Source of the DNA: RPQJ01 sp046347155
GTDB taxonomy: Bacteria > Pseudomonadota > Gammaproteobacteria > Steroidobacterales > Steroidobacteraceae
Length of the DNA: 64,000 nt
Direction: 5' to 3'
NCBI GenBank assembly: GCA_046347155.1
Contig: JAXMGT010000002.1
Coordinates: forward strand, 1,116,001-1,180,000
Every line of letters starts with the position of its first letter. Position 1 is the first letter of the stretch. The translations under genes were made by a program, and so were the position numbers. This document shows positions 7,644-18,448 of the stretch, in pieces. The notes beneath the pieces were generated by a model. The model was not told the DNA's origin and searched no databases. It saw nothing but the letters and a program-made list of their open reading frames with translations.

Positions 7644-9167
7644 TCAGTCCTCGCGGGTGACCTTGAGGACTTCCTCGATCGTCGTCACGCCGGCCAGCAC
7701 CTTGGCCCGCCCGTCGTCGCGGATGCCGGGCGTGCGGGCCCGCGCGTAGCGCTCGAGTTCGAGCTCGGACGCCCCGTCGTGGATCATCGTCCGCATGTGC
7801 TCGTCGATCAGCACCAGCTCGTAGATGCCCGTGCGTCCGCGGTAGCCGCCACCGCTGTCGCGCGGCCCCGGGCGGTAGAGCGTCGGCGAGGGCGCGCCGT
7901 CCGGGATGTTGAGCAGGCGCCGCTCGTACTCGCCGGCCACGTAGGCCTCGCGGGTCGCGGGGTTCAGCACGCGCACGAGGCGCTGGGCGAGCACGCCGAT
8001 CAGGCTCGAGGAGAGCAGGAACGGCTCGATGCCCATGTCTCGCAGGCGGGTCACCGCGCCGACGGCCGTGTTCGTGTGCAGCGTCGACAACACCAGGTGG
8101 CCGGTGAGGCTCGACTGCACCGCGATCTGCGCGGTCTCGAGGTCGCGGACTTCGCCGACCATCACGACGTCGGGGTCCTGGCGCAGGATCGCCCGCAGGC
8201 CCCGCGCGAAGGTCATCTCGACCCGCGTGTTGACCTGGGTCTGGCCGATGCCGTCGATGTAGTACTCGATCGGGTCCTCGACCGTCATGATGTTGCGCGT
8301 GCGGTCGTTGATCCGGTCGAGCGCGGCGTAGAGGGTGGTGGTCTTGCCGGAACCCGTGGGTCCGGTCACGAGCAGGATCCCGTTCGGCTTGTGGATCAGG
8401 TCGTCCATCAGCGCCTGGGTCTTCGGGTCCATGCCGAGCGAGTCGAGGTCGAGGCGCCCGGCCTGCTTGTCGAGCAGTCGCAGCACGACGCGCTCGCCGT
8501 GACCGGCCGGGATCGTCGACACGCGCACGTCGACCGCACGACCCGCGACGCGCAGCGAGATCCGGCCGTCCTGCGGCAGGCGCTTCTCGGCGATGTCGAG
8601 CCGCGACATGACCTTGATGCGCGAGACGATCAGCGGAGCCACGGCGCGCTTCGTCTGCAGGACCTCCCGCAGCACGCCATCGACCCGGAAGCGGATCACC
8701 AGCCGGTTCTCGAACGGCTCGATGTGGATGTCGGAGGCATTCTCCTTCACCGATTGCGTGAGCAGCGCGTTGATCAGCCGGATCACCGGCGCCTCGTCCT
8801 CGCTTTCGAGCAGGTCGGACGGCTCCGGGATGTCCTGCGCGAGGTCGTTGAGGTCGGTTTCCTCCTCGAGGCCGCCCATGGCGTCCATCGCGGCACTCGA
8901 CCCGCCCTCGTAGGCCTCGCGGAGCAGTTGCTCGTAGCGCTCGGCATCGACGCGCTCGATCGTGAGCGGGCGGCGCAGGTGGCGCCGCACCTCGGCGACT
9001 GCGGCCGGGGAAGCCCCCTGGCGCACGACGGCGTCCACGAGTTCGTCCGACAGCGAGCGGACCAGCACGCCGTGGCGCCGCGCCCAGGCGAACGGCAGCG
9101 GGCGCAGCGGATCGGTCACGCGATCGGCCGCGGCCAGGATGGCCTCGTCGGTCGCGGCCGTGCTCAT
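7644..9167 (-). CDS. gspE: Type II secretion system ATPase GspE, lacking the tetracysteine motif
   Basis: Cytoplasmic AAA-type secretion ATPase, 507 residues, that powers pseudopilus assembly. Residues 1-70 form the GspE N-domain that contacts GspL; Walker A is GPTGSGKTTT (269-278), the Asp box and Walker B include ILRQDPDVVMVGEVRD (327-342), and the His box is STLHTNTA. Family members such as Vibrio EpsE carry a CxxC...CxxC zinc module before GYRGRTGIYE. Here the matching positions read LNPATREAY and GPRDSGGG (402-440), and I see no cysteine anywhere in the protein. The rest is intact. The start overlaps the gspD stop (ATGA). Confidence 0.96.
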   Translation of the reverse strand: MSTAATDEAILAAADRVTDPLRPLPFAWARRHGVLVRSLSDELVDAVVRQGASPAAVAEVRRHLRRPLTIERVDAERYEQLLREAYEGGSSAAMDAMGGLEEETDLNDLAQDIPEPSDLLESEDEAPVIRLINALLTQSVKENASDIHIEPFENRLVIRFRVDGVLREVLQTKRAVAPLIVSRIKVMSRLDIAEKRLPQDGRISLRVAGRAVDVRVSTIPAGHGERVVLRLLDKQAGRLDLDSLGMDPKTQALMDDLIHKPNGILLVTGPTGSGKTTTLYAALDRINDRTRNIMTVEDPIEYYIDGIGQTQVNTRVEMTFARGLRAILRQDPDVVMVGEVRDLETAQIAVQSSLTGHLVLSTLHTNTAVGAVTRLRDMGIEPFLLSSSLIGVLAQRLVRVLNPATREAYVAGEYERRLLNIPDGAPSPTLYRPGPRDSGGGYRGRTGIYELVLIDEHMRTMIHDGASELELERYARARTPGIRDDGRAKVLAGVTTIEEVLKVTRED

Positions 9168-11371
9168 TGCGGCTGGCCCGGCGGCGGCGGCTCGGCGGGC
9201 GCGGGCGTCGTCGCCGGCGCAGTCGCCGGGGCGGCGGTGCCGGGCTCGACGGTGGCCGGGCCTTCCTGCGTGACGCCCGGCGAACCGCTCTCGACGGATG
9301 CGCGCTCCGCCGGCGTCAGGTTCGACGGCGCGAGCTTCTCCGCCTCGCGGAGCTGGTCGCTCGGCACCAGCTTGTCGAGCGGCGGAAGCGCCGGCTGGCG
9401 CTCCGACGGCATCAGCGGGACGCGGGGGCCGAACATCTCGGCCTGCTGGCCGCGGATGTAGTTGTACTTCGCGTTGGTCTCGACGGCCGCGTCGACGCCG
9501 TCGCGCAGGATGCGCGGACGGATGAAGAACATCAGGTTCGTGCGCTTCTTGTTGACGCTGCGCGTCTTGAACAGTTCACCGAGGATCGGGATCGAGCCGA
9601 GGAACGGGACCTGGGACTTCTCCTCGCGGGCCTCGTCCTGCAGCAGCCCGCCGAGCACGACGATTCCGCCGTCCTCGGCCAGCACGTTCGTCGTGATCTG
9701 GCGCTTGTTCGTGATCAGGCCCTGGCTCGCCGCGAGCACCTGCTCGGAACTGGCCGCGACGTTGGAGACTTCCTGCGAGATCTTCATCACGACCGACCCG
9801 CCGTCGTTGATCTGCGGCGTGATCTTCAGGATGATGCCCACTTCCTCGCGGCTCACCGTCTGGAACGGGTTCACCTGCCCGTTGCCGTTGCTGATGCCCT
9901 GGTTCGTGTACGAGCCCGTGACGATCGGCACTTCCTGCGCGACCTTGACCTCGGCCTCCTCGTTGTCGAGCGTGAGCACCGACGGGGTCGCGATGATGTT
10001 CGTGTTGCCGGTGGCCTGAAGTGCGCGGATCAGCGCCGCCCAGCTGATGCCGCTGTCGACGATGCGGCCGATGCCGAGCGTGAGCCCGCTCGGCAGCTGC
10101 TTGATCGACGACGGGTCGCGGATGCCCTGGATGATCTCGCCGATGCCGGTGCCGTTGACCGGCTGGATGAACCCACCCGCCGGGACGATGTTCCCGTTCG
10201 AGTCACGATCCGCGATGATCCAGTTGATGCCGAGGTCCGCGGACTTGTCGACGGTCATCTCGACCAGGATGCCCTCGAGCAGCACCTGTGCGCGCCGGAT
10301 GTCGAGCCGGTCGACGATCGCCATCACCGAACGCATCACCTTCGGCGGTGCCGACACGACGAGCGCGTTGGTCTGCGGTTCGGCCCAGATGGTCACGCTC
10401 TTGTCGCCGCCCTGCGAGCTCGCGGTGTTCGCGGCGCCCGGGGCGCCGCCGCTCGAGGCCGCCACCGTGGCCGTGATGCCCTGGATCTGCTCGCGGAGCT
10501 TCGTCGCGATCTTCTCGGCGTCCGCATAGCGCAGGTAGCGCACCTGCGTGTCGCCGCCCGACTGCAGCGGCGTGTCGAGGTGCGCGACCAGCGTCTTCAG
10601 GCGCAGCCGCTGCGACTTCTCGCCGCTCACGAGCACGCTGTTCGTGCGCTCGTCGGCGACCAGCTTGACGGCCGGCATGCCGCCGCCCTCGGCGGCCGCT
10701 GTCGAGTACAGGCTGTTCACGACCCGCACGACCTCGTTCGCGCTGGCGTGCTGCAGCGGGATGATGTCGATCTCCTCGTCGCCGGTCTGGTCGATGCGCT
10801 CGATGATCCGCTGCATGCGGTTCACGTTCGAGGCGCGGTCGGAGATGATCAGCATGTTCGCGGCCGGGTAGGCCGCGAGGTGGCCGTACTGCGGGATCAG
10901 CGGCCGCAGGATCGGCACGAGCTGCGCGGCGCTCACGTTGCGGACCGCGATCACCTGCGTGACGATCTCGTCCGAGGTCGAACTCACGCTGCCGGGCAGG
11001 TCGTTGCCCGGGATCTGGCGCGCATTCGCGTCGGGCAGGATCTTGATCACCTTGCCGGACGGCACGGCGATGAACCCGTGGACCTGCAGGATCGACAGGA
11101 AGGCTTGGTAGAACGCGTCGGGCGACATCGGCGTCGACGACAGCATCGTCACCTGGGCGCGGACCCGGGGGTCGACGATGAAATTCTTGCCGGTGACGGC
11201 GCTCACCGCCTCGATGATCTGCGAGAGGTCGGCATCCTTGTAGTTCGGCGTGATCGTGCCCTGGGCCTCGCCCAGGCTGACGCCCGGACTCGCGAGTACC
11301 ACGAGGCCGGCGAGCACGACGGCCGACGCCGCGAGGGCGATTCGATCGAGCAGCCTTCGTTTGGTCGTCAC
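9164..11371 (-). CDS. gspD: Type II secretion system secretin GspD
   Basis: Outer-membrane secretin forming the exit channel, 735 residues. A long signal peptide (about 1-36) is followed by N0-N3 domains (TPNYKDADLSQIIEAVSAVT near residue 41; AANMLIISDRASNVNRMQRI in N1) and the secretin core with VPFLGSIPILGELF (about residues 590-603). The C-terminus after about residue 660 is Ala/Pro/Glu-rich and low complexity; it may be the pilotin-contact region, though no pilotin gene is evident. Start is GTG 11371, overlapping the gspC stop (GTGA). Confidence 0.97.
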   Translation of the reverse strand: MTTKRRLLDRIALAASAVVLAGLVVLASPGVSLGEAQGTITPNYKDADLSQIIEAVSAVTGKNFIVDPRVRAQVTMLSSTPMSPDAFYQAFLSILQVHGFIAVPSGKVIKILPDANARQIPGNDLPGSVSSTSDEIVTQVIAVRNVSAAQLVPILRPLIPQYGHLAAYPAANMLIISDRASNVNRMQRIIERIDQTGDEEIDIIPLQHASANEVVRVVNSLYSTAAAEGGGMPAVKLVADERTNSVLVSGEKSQRLRLKTLVAHLDTPLQSGGDTQVRYLRYADAEKIATKLREQIQGITATVAASSGGAPGAANTASSQGGDKSVTIWAEPQTNALVVSAPPKVMRSVMAIVDRLDIRRAQVLLEGILVEMTVDKSADLGINWIIADRDSNGNIVPAGGFIQPVNGTGIGEIIQGIRDPSSIKQLPSGLTLGIGRIVDSGISWAALIRALQATGNTNIIATPSVLTLDNEEAEVKVAQEVPIVTGSYTNQGISNGNGQVNPFQTVSREEVGIILKITPQINDGGSVVMKISQEVSNVAASSEQVLAASQGLITNKRQITTNVLAEDGGIVVLGGLLQDEAREEKSQVPFLGSIPILGELFKTRSVNKKRTNLMFFIRPRILRDGVDAAVETNAKYNYIRGQQAEMFGPRVPLMPSERQPALPPLDKLVPSDQLREAEKLAPSNLTPAERASVESGSPGVTQEGPATVEPGTAAPATAPATTPAPAEPPPPGQPQ

Positions 11372-12366
11372 TCTGACTTCTCCTGCTGCCCCGGCGTTTC
11401 CGGGACGTCGGTCACCGGCACGGCCGCGGGGAGTGCCGCTGCGGCGGCCGCCTCTGCGGCCACCTGGGCGTTGTTGATCGTGATCTGGGTCGGCTGGCCA
11501 TTGCGTTCGACGCTGACCGTCACGTCCGTCGCCGAGTCCATGGTCTGGAGGATCTCGACGCCGCGCGCCGGGTCGTCGAGGGGGGTACCGTTGACCGCAG
11601 TGACCAGGTCCCCGGGCATCAGGCCCAGCTTCGCGAACTGCGCGCGGTCGGGGCCCGGGTAGACCCGGTAGCCCCGCTGGTGCCCGTCGGCGAACACCGG
11701 CTGGGGACGCAGGATCTGCGTGATCGTGCCGCCGCCGTCGGCCGCCAGGTCACGGATCTGGCTGCCGAGCGTCGGGGGCATCATGCCACCCGCCCCGACG
11801 GGTGCCGTCGGGGGTCGGCCGTTGCCGGCCACCGAGCCCCCCTGGAACTTGCGCGGCAGCATCAGCGCCTCGAGTCGCCCGCCGCGGTCGAGGATCACCC
11901 GGTCGGGGTAGACCTCGTGCAGTTTCGTGCCGCCCGACACCGTCTTGCCGACCGCGTAGACCTTGGCGTCGGCCGCGCTGGTGCCGATGATGGCCCAGCC
12001 CCGGGTCGGGTCGGACTCGGCAATCGTCCCGACCAGCACCAGGTTCATCTGGGTGGCCGCGACCGCATTCGGGTCGGTCGAGCCCGGCGTGGCACCGGCC
12101 ACCCCGAACAGGTGCGCCGCCACGATCGCCGGCAGGTCCACGGGCGGCTCGGGCGCAACCGCGGCCGCGCTGGCCGCCGGTGCCGCCGTCGGCGGGGCGA
12201 GGAACTTCCAGCCGAGCTGCACGACCTGCCAGGCGAGGACCAGGACCAGCGCCACGGACACCAGCCACGGCAGCGACTGCAGCCACCGCCCCGAACGCAG
12301 GTCGTCGGCGGCGGAGGCCAGGCGGGGAAGGCTGGAAGGGAGCTGCATTCTGGAGCGTGTAGTCAT
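11368..12366 (-). CDS. gspC: Type II secretion system protein GspC
   Basis: Bitopic inner-membrane protein whose periplasmic HR domain contacts the secretin. One membrane helix (LPWLVSVALVLVLAWQVVQL, roughly residues 31-50) is followed by a Pro/Ala linker, the HR domain (HLFGVAG...NLVLVGTIA) and a C-terminal PDZ domain (YRVYPGPDRAQFAKLGLMPGDLV...GTPLDD). I chose ATG 12366, which has GGGGCGG in front of it; ATG 12348 is an equally possible start six codons in. It heads the leftward gspC-D-E-F run and is divergent from clpS. Confidence 0.9.
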   Translation of the reverse strand: MTTRSRMQLPSSLPRLASAADDLRSGRWLQSLPWLVSVALVLVLAWQVVQLGWKFLAPPTAAPAASAAAVAPEPPVDLPAIVAAHLFGVAGATPGSTDPNAVAATQMNLVLVGTIAESDPTRGWAIIGTSAADAKVYAVGKTVSGGTKLHEVYPDRVILDRGGRLEALMLPRKFQGGSVAGNGRPPTAPVGAGGMMPPTLGSQIRDLAADGGGTITQILRPQPVFADGHQRGYRVYPGPDRAQFAKLGLMPGDLVTAVNGTPLDDPARGVEILQTMDSATDVTVSVERNGQPTQITINNAQVAAEAAAAAALPAAVPVTDVPETPGQQEKSE

Positions 12367-12484
12367 CCGCCCCGCGGGAGGGCCGCCGGGTCCGCCGCAT
12401 GATACGGACTTGCGCGACCGGGTCTCAAGACGATCTCGGAAATACCGGATCCGTGAGGGGATTCCCTGCGGCCGCCTCCGGTGC

Positions 12485-12513
12485 TTGTCAGGGGGGTCCG
12501 CTGGCCCTATATA
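12485..12513 (+). promoter_or_regulatory. Sigma-70-type promoter of clpS
   Basis: TTGTCA at 12485-12490 and TATATA at 12508-12513 are separated by exactly 17 bases. Transcription should start at about 12520, just ahead of AGGAG (12521-12525), the ribosome-binding site of clpS (ATG 12536). The 170-base gspC/clpS interval holds nothing else I can name. Confidence 0.65.
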
Positions 12514-12535
12514 GATCCGCAGGAGCCATCCCGAG

Positions 12536-12853
12536 ATGACCGAAGAACACACCCCGCAGGGCCACGGACTGGTGGTGGAGGAGGCGAGACCGCAGGTCCG
12601 CCGGCCGCCGCTCTACCAGGTCGTCCTGCTGAACGACGACTACACGCCGATGGAATTCGTCGTCGACGTCCTCGAGCACATCTTCGGGATGGACCGGACC
12701 ACGGCGACCCGCGTGATGCTCGAGGTGCACACGCGCGGCAAGGGCGTCTGCGGCGTCTACACCTACGAGATCGCGGAGACCAAGGTGGCCCAGGTCACCA
12801 GTTACGCCCGCCAGCACCAGCACCCCCTGCTTTGCACGATGGAAGAGGCCTGA
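12536..12853 (+). CDS. clpS: ATP-dependent Clp protease adaptor ClpS
   Basis: Adaptor that binds N-terminal Leu, Phe, Trp or Tyr degrons and hands the substrate to ClpA. It is 105 residues: a flexible N-terminal tail (about 1-24), then the core with LLNDDYTPMEFVVDVL (residues 33-48), which holds the Asp pair and hydrophobic pocket, and the conserved VHTRGKGVCGVYTYEIAETK. ClpA follows after four bases. With aat at 15419-16108 this gives the bacterial Leu/Phe N-degron route. Transcription is expected from the promoter at 12485-12513. Confidence 0.98.
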   Translation: MTEEHTPQGHGLVVEEARPQVRRPPLYQVVLLNDDYTPMEFVVDVLEHIFGMDRTTATRVMLEVHTRGKGVCGVYTYEIAETKVAQVTSYARQHQHPLLCTMEEA

Positions 12854-12857
12854 CACG

Positions 12858-15128
<2,271 letters not shown>

Positions 15129-15131
15129 GCG

Positions 15132-15350
15132 TCAGCGACCGCGGTAGACGATGCGGCCCTTCGTCAGGTCGTACGGTGTCATCTCGACCGTGACGCTGTC
15201 GCCGGTGAGGATACGGATGTAGTTCTTGCGCATCTTGCCCGAGATGTGGGCCGTCACGATGTGGCCGTTCTGCAGCTGGACACGAAAGGTCGTGTTGGGC
15301 AGGGTCTCGACCACCCGGCCTTCCATCTGGATCGCGTCTTCTTTCGCCAT
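15132..15350 (-). CDS. infA: Translation initiation factor IF-1
   Basis: Seventy-two-residue OB-fold protein that occupies the ribosomal A site with IF-2 and IF-3. It reads MAKEDAIQMEGRVVETLPNT at the start and ends DLTKGRIVYRGR, the full family length. It is convergent with clpA and is preceded on the same strand by aat, with a 68-base gap. In Pseudomonas an arginyl/leucyl-tRNA transferase gene lies between infA and aat; here it is absent. Confidence 0.99.
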   Translation of the reverse strand: MAKEDAIQMEGRVVETLPNTTFRVQLQNGHIVTAHISGKMRKNYIRILTGDSVTVEMTPYDLTKGRIVYRGR

Positions 15351-15418
15351 GCGGCCTCACGTGCGCCCATGCGGGCGCGCGAATTCTGCATAAAGGCCGC
15401 TCATATTGCAATGCAACG

Positions 15419-16108
15419 TCAGCGCCACGGCCCCGTCGGCGTGCCGGCCGCGACGGCCTGCGCGACCCGCACCGCGAACTCCGTCCTCGGGATCGGCCGG
15501 GCGCCGAGGCTCTCGAGGTGCCCGCTCGAGACCTGGCAGTCGATGAAGTCGAGCGGACGCGCGCCGAGTGCGTCCCCGACCAGGCGCGCGAGCGCGACCT
15601 TCGAGGCGTCGCGTTCGAGGCTGAACATCGACTCGCCGAAGAACGCCCGCCCGATCGCCACGCCGTAGAGCCCGCCGACCAGCCGTCCGTCGCGCCAGGC
15701 CTCGACGGAATGCGCGTAGCCCTGCTGGTGGAGCCCGAGGTAGGCGGAGCGCATCTCCGGCGAGATCCAGGTCGACCCGGCCCGGTCGCCCGAGTCCGCG
15801 CACCGGGCGATCACGTCCGCGAAGGCGGTGTCGCACCGCACCTCGAAGCCGCCGTTGCGGATCACCTTCGCGAGGCTGCGCCTGACGCGGAATTCATCCG
15901 GGAACAGCACGCAGCGCGGGTCCGGCGACCACCACAGGATCGGCTGGCCGTCCGAGTACCACGGGAAGATGCCGCGCCGGTAGGCCGCGAGCAGCCGGCC
16001 GGGCGCGAGGTCGCCGCCAGCGCAGAGCAGGCCGTCCGGTTCGGTGAGCGCGAGCTCGAGCGGCGGAAACGCGTCGAACGGGTCGCCGGGCCGCAGGAAC
16101 GGGATCAC
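15419..16108 (-). CDS. aat: Leucyl/phenylalanyl-tRNA-protein transferase
   Basis: Transfers Leu or Phe from aminoacyl-tRNA to proteins with N-terminal Arg or Lys, creating degrons read by ClpS. It is 229 residues (E. coli 234). Hallmarks are GLLCAGGDLAPGRLLAAYRR (about residues 22-41), GIFPW, ILWWSPDPRCVL, the acceptor-binding GGLYGVAIGRAFFGESMFS, and FIDCQ. The start is GTG 16108, overlapping the stop of the upstream gene (GTGA); the frame stays open further upstream but homology begins at IPFLRPGDPFDAFPP. Confidence 0.97.
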   Translation of the reverse strand: MIPFLRPGDPFDAFPPLELALTEPDGLLCAGGDLAPGRLLAAYRRGIFPWYSDGQPILWWSPDPRCVLFPDEFRVRRSLAKVIRNGGFEVRCDTAFADVIARCADSGDRAGSTWISPEMRSAYLGLHQQGYAHSVEAWRDGRLVGGLYGVAIGRAFFGESMFSLERDASKVALARLVGDALGARPLDFIDCQVSSGHLESLGARPIPRTEFAVRVAQAVAAGTPTGPWR

Positions 16109-17250
16109 GACGAGGCGTCTCGCGCGTACGGGAGGTGTCGCGCGGCCAGCTCGATGTATTCGTCGACGGCTGCCCGCTCGCGTTCGAGCCAGCGGGCGAT
16201 CCCGGCCGCGAGCCCCGGGTGCGCGATCCAGTGGGCCGAGTGCGTGGTCGTGGGTTCGAACCCGCGCGCCAGCTTGTGCTCGCCCTGGGTGCCCGGGTCG
16301 AACTCCAGGATGCCGTGCGTTATGCACCACTCGATGCCCTGGTAGTAGCAGGCCTCGAAATGCAGGCAATCGACGTGCCGGTCGGCACCCCAGTAGCGAC
16401 CGTAAAGGCGCCGGTCATCGCGGAAGAAGATCGCCGCGGCGACCGGCACACCGTCCTGACGGGCGAGTTTCACGACGATCGTGCCCGGGCACGCGCGCGA
16501 GAGGCGGACGAAGAACTCCGCGCTCAGGTAGTGGTCGTTCCCGTGCAGCAGGAACGTGCGCTCGGAGAACCCGAAGATCGTCCGCCACGTCGCCTCGTCG
16601 ACCGCGTGGCCGTCGAGTGTCTCGAATTCGACGCCCTGTTCGGCGACACGACGGCGTTCCCGACGGGCCTTCTTGCGCTTGTCGGCACGGAAGCGGTCGA
16701 GGAAGTCCTCGAAGTCACGGTAGCCGCGATTGCGCCACAGGAACCGGCAGTCCTGGCGGCGCAGGAAGCCCGCCTCGGCCAGGGCCGCCTGGTCCTCGGT
16801 CGTCGTGAAGTTCACCTGGGCGACCGGCGCACCGGACTCGCGCGCGTGATCGACGAGGCGCCGCGCGAGGTCGAGGCGGGCCGCGGGACCGCCGCCTTCC
16901 GGCACGAGCAGGCGTGCACCGGTGACCGGCGTGTAGGGTGCCGCGGCGACGAGCTTCGGGTACCACGCGACGCCGGCCGCGTGGCTCGCCTCGGCCCAGC
17001 GGAAGTCGAAGACGAACTCACCCCAGGAGTGCGATTTCTCGTACAGCGGGACCGCGCCGACGAGGCGGCCACGATCGCGGACCACGAGGTGGCGGGGCTG
17101 CCAGCCGGTGCCGGCACCGACCCGGCCGGTCTGCTCGAGCGTCGCGAGGAAAGCGTGGCGGACGAACGGGTTGCCGCCCGTCTCGAGCGCGTCCCACTCC
17201 TCGGACGGGATCCGGTCGATCGCGTCGCAGGTGTCCGTGGCGGGGCGCAT
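16105..17250 (-). CDS. FemAB/GNAT-like N-acyltransferase (COG3146, PF04339 type)
   Basis: A 381-residue protein of the uncharacterised COG3146 family, built like tandem GNAT folds related to FemAB peptidyltransferases. Recognisable segments are the start AIDRIPSEEWDAL, ARHLVV-type strand RHLVVRDRGRLVGAVPLY (about 53-70), LHGNDHYLSAEFF, RYWGADRHVDCLHFEACYYQGIEW-type core (about 305-325), and the end FEPTTTHSAHW. The acyl donor and acceptor are unknown; aminoacyl-tRNA use is possible by analogy with FemAB. Its neighbour aat also uses aminoacyl-tRNA and overlaps it by four bases, which is suggestive only. Confidence 0.85.
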   Translation of the reverse strand: MRPATDTCDAIDRIPSEEWDALETGGNPFVRHAFLATLEQTGRVGAGTGWQPRHLVVRDRGRLVGAVPLYEKSHSWGEFVFDFRWAEASHAAGVAWYPKLVAAAPYTPVTGARLLVPEGGGPAARLDLARRLVDHARESGAPVAQVNFTTTEDQAALAEAGFLRRQDCRFLWRNRGYRDFEDFLDRFRADKRKKARRERRRVAEQGVEFETLDGHAVDEATWRTIFGFSERTFLLHGNDHYLSAEFFVRLSRACPGTIVVKLARQDGVPVAAAIFFRDDRRLYGRYWGADRHVDCLHFEACYYQGIEWCITHGILEFDPGTQGEHKLARGFEPTTTHSAHWIAHPGLAAGIARWLERERAAVDEYIELAARHLPYARDASS

Positions 17251-17283
17251 CGGCCGAGAGTGCGTCCCGGTGCCGCGGCCGCG

Positions 17284-18246
17284 TCAGGTCGCCGCGTCGA
17301 ACTGCTCGAGCCAGCGGTCCGCGTCGAGGGCGGCCATGCAGCCCGTGCCGGCGGACGTGATCGCCTGGCGGTACACGTGGTCGGCGACGTCGCCCGCGGC
17401 GAACACGCCCGGGACGCTGGTCGCGGTCGCATTGCCCGACGAGCCGGAGTTCACGGTGATGTAGCCGCCCTTCATCTCGAGCTGCCCCTCGAAGATCTGC
17501 GTGTTCGGCGTGTGGCCGACCGCGATGAAGACGCCCGCGACCGGGATGTCGCGGGTGCCGGACTTGTCGGTCGCCGCGATGCGCAGGCCGGTCACGCCCG
17601 AGTCGTCACCGAGCACCTGCTCGACCTCGTGGTTCCAGACGATGTCGACGACGCCCGCGCGCTGGCGCTCGAACAGGCGGTCCTGGAGGATCTTCTCCGA
17701 GCGCAGGCGATCACGACGGTGCACGAGCGTCACGTGCGAGGCGATGTTCGAGAGGTAGAGGGCTTCCTCGACGGCCGTGTTGCCGCCGCCGACGACCGCG
17801 ACGCGCTGGCCGCGGAAGAAGAAGCCGTCGCAGGTCGCGCAGGCCGACACGCCGCGCCCGCGGAATTCCTGCTCGGACGGCAAGCCGAGGTAGCGCGCGC
17901 TCGCGCCGGTGGCGATGATCAGCGCGTCGCAGGTGTACTCGCCGCGGTCGCCCTTGAGGCGCAGCGGTCGGCCCGAGAAGTCGACCTCGTTCACGTGGTC
18001 CAACACGATCTCGGTTTCGAAGCGCTGCGCGTGCTCGCGCATGCGCTCCATGAGCCCGGGACCGGTGAGTCCGTGCGGGTCGCCCGGCCAGTTGTCGACC
18101 TCGGTCGTCGTCATGAGCTGCCCCCCCTGTTCCATCCCGGTGAGCAGCAGCGGCTTGCGGTTTGCGCGGGCCGCATAGACGGCGGCCGCGTAACCGGCTG
18201 GGCCGGAACCGAGGATGACGAGCCGGGAGTGGCGTGTTTCGCTCAT
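17284..18246 (-). CDS. trxB: Thioredoxin-disulfide reductase
   Basis: FAD flavoprotein that reduces thioredoxin with NADPH, 320 residues. FAD-binding GSGPAGYAAAVYAARA (residues 13-28), the redox centre CATC within SACATCDGFFF (about 138-141), the NADPH-binding GGGNTAVEEALYLS, and the C-terminal FAD motif GVFAAGDVAD are all present. The ATG at 18246 has AAGGAAG about six bases upstream, which decides against the longer frame. It is divergent from ftsK; the 200-base gap between them holds no clear promoter that I can name. Confidence 0.98.
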   Translation of the reverse strand: MSETRHSRLVILGSGPAGYAAAVYAARANRKPLLLTGMEQGGQLMTTTEVDNWPGDPHGLTGPGLMERMREHAQRFETEIVLDHVNEVDFSGRPLRLKGDRGEYTCDALIIATGASARYLGLPSEQEFRGRGVSACATCDGFFFRGQRVAVVGGGNTAVEEALYLSNIASHVTLVHRRDRLRSEKILQDRLFERQRAGVVDIVWNHEVEQVLGDDSGVTGLRIAATDKSGTRDIPVAGVFIAVGHTPNTQIFEGQLEMKGGYITVNSGSSGNATATSVPGVFAAGDVADHVYRQAITSAGTGCMAALDADRWLEQFDAAT

Positions 18247-18448
18247 GTATACTTCCTTGCGCTCGTGCGCCGTCGTCCGATCATCGGGGCGCGGCATGGT
18301 AATTAAACCCCCGCCCGCCGGCAAAGCACCGGGTCCTGGCCGGGTTGGGGCACCCGGGGACAGGCCGCTGGCCATCGCAGGTCCCACCCGGTAACCTTCG
18401 ATACTTCATACGCTTACGCGAAAGTCTTGAGCTTTCAGGTGATTGCGG

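Noticed and set aside
6342..9461. A 1039-codon plus-strand open frame
   Set aside because: It lies antisense to gspF and gspE, is Arg/His/Asp-rich with no recognisable domain, and is the usual GC-rich shadow. The same holds for long frames antisense to clpA (12795-14993), the RND permeases (52395-55256) and prc (58325-61837).
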